IMG/VR virus record: IMGVR_UViG_3300005578_000006
Location: 1-48,849 of that record
Reading direction: 5' to 3' (one strand)
Source: a virus
Length of the DNA stretch: 48,849 nucleotides
The notes under the pieces were generated by a model, which did no database searches, had not been told where the DNA came from, and was given only the letters and a program-made list of their open reading frames with translations. The position numbers and the translations under genes are program-made. Positions 45,032 through 48,849 of the stretch are shown here, piece after piece (the first letter of the stretch is position 1; each line of letters starts with the position of its first letter).

Positions 45032-45060
45032 AGTATATGTGACATCCCCCGTTCTTGATA
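45032..45060 (-). promoter_or_regulatory. Family B promoter
   Basis: On the minus strand: TATCAA, 17 bases ending GATGTCACA, TATACT-ATAAGTAG. Near twin of the promoter at 44414. Confidence 0.75.
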
Positions 45061-45124
45061 AGGGGTTTCACCGAACTCTTTGTCACCGATTTACGGTCGG
45101 TCGATATGGCACGTTGTAAAGGTG

Positions 45125-45153
45125 TTGACGTCAGACCGATCCAACCGTATACG
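45125..45153 (+). promoter_or_regulatory. Family A box downstream of the primase unit
   Basis: TTGACG, 17 bases with ACCGATCC, TATACG-ACGAATTAGCGGTTGAGAG: the best match to consensus in the genome. It points right, against the leftward gene that ends at 45182, and no rightward gene follows. A degenerate box (CGATTTACGG, 45087-45096) facing left lies just beside it. Confidence 0.6.
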
Positions 45154-45181
45154 ACGAATTAGCGGTTGAGAGATGTGTACG

Positions 45182-45352
45182 TCATCTGCCGAGTCCGTGA
45201 CTGAGTGCCCGAACTTCCCCTTCGGTCAGCATCCGGATCTCTCCCGGGCTGCCGTCTGCAGGGAACCACGAGTCGTTCCGCAACGCTCTCGCGATCTCGT
45301 CCGACAGGTCTGTACCGTCGTCACCCACTACCTGCACGATGTAGTACGTCAT
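45182..45352 (-). CDS. Small hypothetical protein (56 aa)
   Basis: ATG behind GGAGGAG, TGATG overlap with the upstream gene. Strand then helix (TYYIVQVVGDDGTDLSDEIA, RALRNDSWFPADG) and a helical end (MLTEGEVRALSHGLG). No family. Last gene of the primase unit. Confidence 0.62.
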   Translation of the reverse strand: MTYYIVQVVGDDGTDLSDEIARALRNDSWFPADGSPGEIRMLTEGEVRALSHGLGR

Positions 45353-45519
45353 CAACTCCTCCAAGGGTGGGTGTCCGCGTTCATCCGTTCTGCCTCTGTC
45401 TGCGTTACCTCACGGACACCGGTGACGGCCATCTCCTGATGCAGCGTGTCCAACACCTTCCGATCATCAATCGGGAACCTGCCCGTTGACTCGACCTCGA
45501 CAAGGAAATACCGACGCAT
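45352..45519 (-). CDS. Small hypothetical protein (55 aa)
   Basis: ATG behind AAGGGAATGTG, immediately after the primase stop. MRRYFLVEVESTGRFPID then a helix (DRKVLDTLHQEM) and a polar tail. It resembles its neighbour in size and plan (strand followed by helix), so the two could be diverged duplicates, but identity is low. Function unknown. Confidence 0.6.
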   Translation of the reverse strand: MRRYFLVEVESTGRFPIDDRKVLDTLHQEMAVTGVREVTQTEAERMNADTHPWRS

Positions 45520-45520
45520 G

Positions 45521-47788
45521 TCACATTCCCTTCACGTTGATGGAACCGTATGTCACCTTCCGGCCACGGCACATCCACTGGTCCCACTTCCGCAACTCCA
45601 GACCTGGGATCAGTGCTTCCCCGGCGAGTTCCTTGCTGCGGTTGCAGAACGTCCACTTGTTGACCGGCATGGTACCACTCTCCGCTGTCCAAGCCTGGTA
45701 CGACGTGTAGAACGACGACAGCGGAATCTTGCGGAGCTCCTCCTCCGGTGCCAGTTCCTTGGTGCACTCCAGCCAGTACCCGTAGACCGTGTCGCTTCGC
45801 TGCCGGAAGTCGTTCTTGGCTGTCTTCAACGACCCCTCGGTACCGAACTTGCCGGTCTGGACAAGTTGTTGCCAACCCGCCACGCACCGCTTCAACCACG
45901 CGGACCGGTTCTGCACAGGGGAGAGGAGTGCCAGGTGCGCGTTCAGCTTCATGCGCGGGTTGTCGGGTGTGAACTTGAGGTGGTCACTCCTGACGGGTAC
46001 AACAATCCATCGGTCGTAGAACGCCTCGTCTGTCACGCCAACTCGTGGGACGTCGTTCATGGCGAAGGCCAGCTTGCAGAACAGCACACCCTCACCACCC
46101 TTCTCGAACTTCTGCTCGATGGTGATGGTGTCGCCCGATGCGATCTTCTTGAGCAGGTTGATCTTGCGTACGGGCTTCTCGTACGCAGCGTCTCCATCGA
46201 TGTTCAGCAGCTTGCCGACCAACCCAGCGGTGGTGAACTGGTTCCCACTACCGGTCAGGTCATCGAGCGAGACTGCTGAGCAGTTCTGCGGTCCCAGAAA
46301 GAACTCCATCGCCTTCAGCAACGTCGACTTGCCGGTGCGTCGTGCACCAACCAGCGCCAGGATGGCACGGTACGGCAACGGGATGTCGGTCATCAGACAG
46401 TACCCACAGAACCGCCACCAGGTGTCGATGGCATCCGCCGGTAGGATCTCCGCAACGAACTCGTCGACAGCCTTCGTGTCTACGTCCGGGTCCCACCGTG
46501 CGTTGATCTGGAACAGCGTCCGGTACGCTGGTGTGTGGACTGTCAGCTCACCCGTTGTCAGGTCCAACATCCCGTTCTGGACGTTCACCATCCCTGTCGG
46601 TGGCAACATGTCGAACTGCACATGGGGTGTCAGGTACTTGCGTACAGCCTCCGGGGCCTCCGGCTTCCACTTGTCACGCATCATGGCCTGGATGGCCAAG
46701 TCGATGAAGTGGTCCGCACGGGCGTAGTACCCTTGCTCCGTGTCGTAGTGGTACCAGTTGCCCAGGTGCTTCAGCAGATGGTGGTCTGCCAACAACTTGC
46801 GTCCCATTTCCGGGACGTTGGTTAGCGGTTCCTCCGAGAAGACCGACACCGCCTGTGCGGTCGTCTGGATCACGTACGAGTCCCGGTACCCACTCGCTCG
46901 GAACTTGCTTCCCGAGAACCACGTCGGGTGAGTCAGCACGGTGTAGATGGCATCCGGACCCAGCTTCATGCGCAGAAGCTCGTTGGCGATGTAGAAGTCG
47001 TTCTGGCTGCGGTCGACCCGGCCACCGTGCTTCAGTGCAGCACCCGCCTCCTTGGCGGAGTCCTCAGTGTAGATGCGTGCCCACAGCTTGGGGTGTTCCG
47101 CTTGCAGCTGACCCTCAAAGCCCAGTGGCAACGGTCCGGGCTGCAGGTCTGCCAGGATGTCCCCACGTTCCAGCGGGGTCAGCTCCGCTTCACCAAACTC
47201 GTCCAAACTGTGCGTGCGCGTCGTGTAGCGGACTCCAGCAGCCCACTGTGCACCCGGCTTGGTATTCTTCGTTCCAGGTAGGCGCAGGATCCGTGCAACA
47301 TCGAAGCAGTCGTCACCATCCAGCTGCAAGGCCAGCCACTTATTGACACGCTTGACCCGCTGCCAGTCGGTCGTCCACGGCACCTTCCAGAACGCGTAGA
47401 AGCCCCGACCACTGAACTCAATGGCCGACACCGCTGGTGTGAACCGCTGCAACTTGTCAATCGTCGTACGCTGCCAGTCCGACAGGTCTGTCACGTCTTC
47501 CGGTGGATCGATGTCCACGTGACACAGTTGGGTGCCGTACGTGTCCGTCTCCGCACCTCGGGCGTGTTCCTTCAACGTCGTGGTCGAGGCAATCACGCTT
47601 ACCCGTGACCAGGTGTCTACCTCCGCACCAGCGTACGTCTCCGCAATGCGACTCAGGTCTCGCAGCAGGAACGTCTTCGTGGTGAACCTGTTCTGTGCGT
47701 ACTGATGCACAGTGATGACGGAGTCCTCCGGGCTTCCGTCATACCTGAAGCGCAGGCTTCGCTCCAGCTCGTCTTGTCTGTTGGTCAC
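45521..47788 (-). CDS. Primase-helicase (D5/P4-type, with prim-pol domain)
   Basis: 755 residues from the GTG that overlaps the upstream stop (GTGA) behind AGGAG. N-terminal ~240 residues: archaeo-eukaryotic primase fold with LCHVDIDPPEDV (metal Asp pair), EFSGRGFYAFWKV and ILRLPGTKNTKPG. Middle: D5_N-type region (TLFQINARWDPDVD). C-terminal SF3 helicase: LVGARRTGKSTLL (Walker A), KLLNIDGDA (Walker B) and LAFAMNDVPRV (sensor). It should unwind and prime the replication origin. Largest early gene after the polymerase. Confidence 0.88.
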   Translation of the reverse strand: MTNRQDELERSLRFRYDGSPEDSVITVHQYAQNRFTTKTFLLRDLSRIAETYAGAEVDTWSRVSVIASTTTLKEHARGAETDTYGTQLCHVDIDPPEDVTDLSDWQRTTIDKLQRFTPAVSAIEFSGRGFYAFWKVPWTTDWQRVKRVNKWLALQLDGDDCFDVARILRLPGTKNTKPGAQWAAGVRYTTRTHSLDEFGEAELTPLERGDILADLQPGPLPLGFEGQLQAEHPKLWARIYTEDSAKEAGAALKHGGRVDRSQNDFYIANELLRMKLGPDAIYTVLTHPTWFSGSKFRASGYRDSYVIQTTAQAVSVFSEEPLTNVPEMGRKLLADHHLLKHLGNWYHYDTEQGYYARADHFIDLAIQAMMRDKWKPEAPEAVRKYLTPHVQFDMLPPTGMVNVQNGMLDLTTGELTVHTPAYRTLFQINARWDPDVDTKAVDEFVAEILPADAIDTWWRFCGYCLMTDIPLPYRAILALVGARRTGKSTLLKAMEFFLGPQNCSAVSLDDLTGSGNQFTTAGLVGKLLNIDGDAAYEKPVRKINLLKKIASGDTITIEQKFEKGGEGVLFCKLAFAMNDVPRVGVTDEAFYDRWIVVPVRSDHLKFTPDNPRMKLNAHLALLSPVQNRSAWLKRCVAGWQQLVQTGKFGTEGSLKTAKNDFRQRSDTVYGYWLECTKELAPEEELRKIPLSSFYTSYQAWTAESGTMPVNKWTFCNRSKELAGEALIPGLELRKWDQWMCRGRKVTYGSINVKGM

Positions 47789-48120
47789 ACGTGCTCCTGC
47801 GGTTGTGCATTCCGCCACTCGGTCAGGAACTGTTCCCTCGTGGGCTCGTGGTCGGTTCGTTCGTACACCGAGAGTCTTGTGCTCACCTCTTCCGGGTCCA
47901 TCTCGAAGAGTGGTTGCGTCGAGAACAGCTCCGCTTCCCCGAGAGCGTACAGTTCATCCAGGTACTTCCGTGCCTGCTGGAGACACGTTAGCCACCGGGA
48001 CTCCTTTGGGTACAACACGACACTGTGTCGGTACAACTCCCTGAGTTCGGTCCGCTCTCGCTGGAGCAACCGTGCAACGGCTCGGTGTTGTGCCAGTGAC
48101 AGTCTTGGCTTTCGACCCAT
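47785..48120 (-). CDS. Helical protein before the primase (111 aa)
   Basis: ATG behind GGAGAGTAACG, 31 nt after its promoter. Basic helical start (GRKPRLSLAQHRAVARLL, QRERTELRELYRHSVV) that could be a helix-turn-helix, then acidic C-terminal half. May be a small regulator or terminase-small-like DNA binder. First gene of the leftward arm. Confidence 0.6.
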   Translation of the reverse strand: MGRKPRLSLAQHRAVARLLQRERTELRELYRHSVVLYPKESRWLTCLQQARKYLDELYALGEAELFSTQPLFEMDPEEVSTRLSVYERTDHEPTREQFLTEWRNAQPQEHV

Positions 48121-48157
48121 GCGTTACTCTCCGTCCAATCTGTGTGCAGGTAAGTCA

Positions 48158-48186
48158 ATTATATGTGAAACTCTCGACGAAATCAA
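48158..48186 (-). promoter_or_regulatory. Family B promoter of the primase unit
   Basis: On the minus strand: TTGATT, 17 bases ending TTTCACA, TATAAT-TGACTTAC. It drives genes from 48120 to 45182. Confidence 0.75.
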
Positions 48187-48447
48187 GTAGGACTTTCCCA
48201 TGACCGGGCGTTTTCATGGGAAGAGGGTAACTTTTTCATTGTTGGTTACATGGTAACTGGCGTCTCCCGGGCGGTTTGCGATTGAGCGGCAAAACCGGGT
48301 GTAAGTGTGTCTATATAAAGTCAAAACCCGGGCGGCCTCACCAGTATCCATGGTGCCAAGATGGGCTCGAAACGCCCCCGGAGGTTGTGTGGAAGTCTCG
48401 GGGACCGGGACCCTGGCATCTCCTGGGGCCAGTTCGATGGCTGCCCC
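48187..48447. other. Non-coding inter-arm region rich in inverted repeats
   Basis: No convincing gene lies between the divergent promoters. TTCCCATGA-N10-TCATGGGAA (about 48196-48223) is a perfect 9-bp dyad; GGTAAC/GTTAC repeats follow near 48225-48257; then CCCGG...GGTTTGC pairs with GCAAAACCGGG (about 48267-48300). Together they suggest operators or an origin-like control region upstream of the primase genes. Confidence 0.45.
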
Positions 48448-48473
48448 CTACAAGATCTTGTAGTTGGTATAAT
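48448..48473 (+). promoter_or_regulatory. Palindrome and extended -10 promoter
   Basis: A perfect 16-bp palindrome CTACAAGA-TCTTGTAG (48448-48463) lies four bases before TG-G-TATAAT (48465-48473), an extended -10 without a -35. A factor bound to the palindrome could activate or block this promoter of the right-end gene. Confidence 0.5.
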
Positions 48474-48500
48474 TTACGACCCAAATTATGTGTAAACCCC

Positions 48501-48530
48501 TTGTAAGAACCGGGTGACGTCACATATAAT
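48501..48530 (+). promoter_or_regulatory. Family B promoter of the right-end gene
   Basis: CCCC-TTGTAA, 18 bases, TATAAT-TGATA. The spacer holds a perfect 10-bp palindrome GTGACGTCAC (48514-48523). Start expected about 23 nt before the GTG at 48560. Confidence 0.7.
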
Positions 48531-48559
48531 TGATACATCGCGATCAACAGGAGGTTCAC

Positions 48560-48742
48560 GTGGAGCACAACAACCGCTTGACGATCCATTGCGACGCCGC
48601 TGGCTGCGGTGCGGAGGTCGACATGCTCCCCGACCAGACACGGGACCAGGTGCTCACGCAGCTGGGCTACGCCAACTGGGGCTGGGTCGAGGACACCGGC
48701 TCCACTCTCGTGTGGTACTACTGTCCGACACACGACAAGTGA
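48560..48742 (+). CDS. Small zinc-binding protein at the right end (60 aa)
   Basis: GTG behind ACAGGAGGTTCAC. RLTIHCDAAGCGAEVDML and WYYCPTHDK give three Cys and at least two His for one zinc site; the middle (GYANWGWVEDTGSTLV) is aromatic. Its start resembles the zinc finger of the 217-aa protein (CEANGCGREF), so the two are probably related. The only rightward gene in the right half. If the ends join after injection it would lie upstream of the left-end region. Confidence 0.68.
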   Translation: MEHNNRLTIHCDAAGCGAEVDMLPDQTRDQVLTQLGYANWGWVEDTGSTLVWYYCPTHDK

Positions 48743-48849
48743 CGACCCAGTGCGGTGTGGTGGCCCTCCACCCTGTGCGACCGCGCACGTGGGACCGGCG
48801 CCACCCCCTGACAGGGCCCTGGCCCATGCCCCCGGTTTTTGCGTACCCC
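48743..48849. other. Right genome end
   Basis: GC-rich non-coding end with a GTGCG-ACCG-CGCAC hairpin (48774-48787), a perfect CAGGGCCCTG palindrome (48812-48821) and CCCCCGGTTTTTGCG near the edge, the last resembling a terminator U tract. The window starts CCCCGGCG and ends GTACCCC. No direct terminal repeat longer than four bases is visible, so cos-type ends are more likely than long redundancy. Confidence 0.4.

Noticed and set aside
45173-45439. Rightward gene driven by the family A box at 45125
   Set aside because: No SD before the GTG, and it is antisense to two coupled leftward genes.
48276-48506. 76-codon rightward ORF in the right control region
   Set aside because: No SD at its start; it covers palindromes and promoter elements; composition is not protein-like.
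1-48849. Integrase, immunity repressor and attachment site
   Set aside because: No tyrosine or serine recombinase motifs and no clear HTH repressor gene seen; the tRNA-like piece alone does not make an attachment site.
1-48849. CRISPR array or insertion sequence
   Set aside because: No regularly spaced direct repeats with unique spacers, no transposase-like ORF and no flanking target duplications found by reading.

Overview
The window reads as an essentially complete genome of a tailed, siphovirus-type bacteriophage of a high-GC actinobacterium. The evidence is high GC, strong AGGAGG-type ribosome binding sites with many GTG and some TTG starts, an actinophage-style tail module (GP-fused tail chaperone, 889-residue tape measure), and a DUF397 protein, a family otherwise typical of Streptomyces and relatives. 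No integrase or recognisable immunity repressor was found, so it is probably lytic. The terminase genes sit about 2 kb from the left edge, so the window ends are probably the physical ends rather than an arbitrary cut.

Layout. Positions 1-2130 hold four small leftward genes, three of them with their own promoter, plus palindromes and a repeat-rich non-coding stretch. Positions 2208-23272 are the rightward structural arm: terminase, portal, a fibre-like protein, protease/scaffold, decoration protein, capsid, connectors, tail tube, frameshifted chaperones, tape measure, minor tail proteins, membrane proteins, endolysin and holin. Positions 48120-23269 are leftward: primase-helicase, many small Zn-binding and membrane proteins, a SNF2-like helicase, a Cas4/RecB-like nuclease, a Sak4-like ATPase, an SSB-like protein, a RuvC-like resolvase, a 7-deazaguanine DNA-modification cluster (QueD, QueE, FolE, DpdA, GAT-QueC), a DUF1599 protein and a uracil-DNA-glycosylase/DNA polymerase A fusion. 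A last rightward gene for a small Zn-binding protein lies at 48560-48742.

How it works together. FolE, QueD, QueE and GAT-QueC would turn GTP into a 7-deazaguanine base, and DpdA would swap it for guanine in phage DNA, giving restriction resistance. By analogy with coliphage 9g, which carries the same set, the product is probably the archaeosine-type base (dG+). DUF1599 and MazG-like proteins could tune nucleotide pools. Sak4, SSB, RuvC, the nuclease and the helicase form a recombination/replication set around the polymerase.

Regulation. Two promoter families are visible. One (TTGATT or TATCAA, N17-18, TATAAT/TATACT; 12 copies) starts nearly every early transcription unit, usually 20-36 nt before the start codon. 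The other (about TTGCCC-N17-TATACGACGAATTAGCGG; 6 copies plus degenerate ones) lies before two late gene groups and also at the downstream ends of leftward units, suggesting a regulator-bound box. A separate 9-mer, CACCTGTGC, occurs 15 times in all reading frames. Many genes overlap by GTGA, ATGA, TGATG or TAGTG, which points to translational coupling. I used this together with SD spacing and promoter distance to choose starts and to find several genes of under 60 residues.
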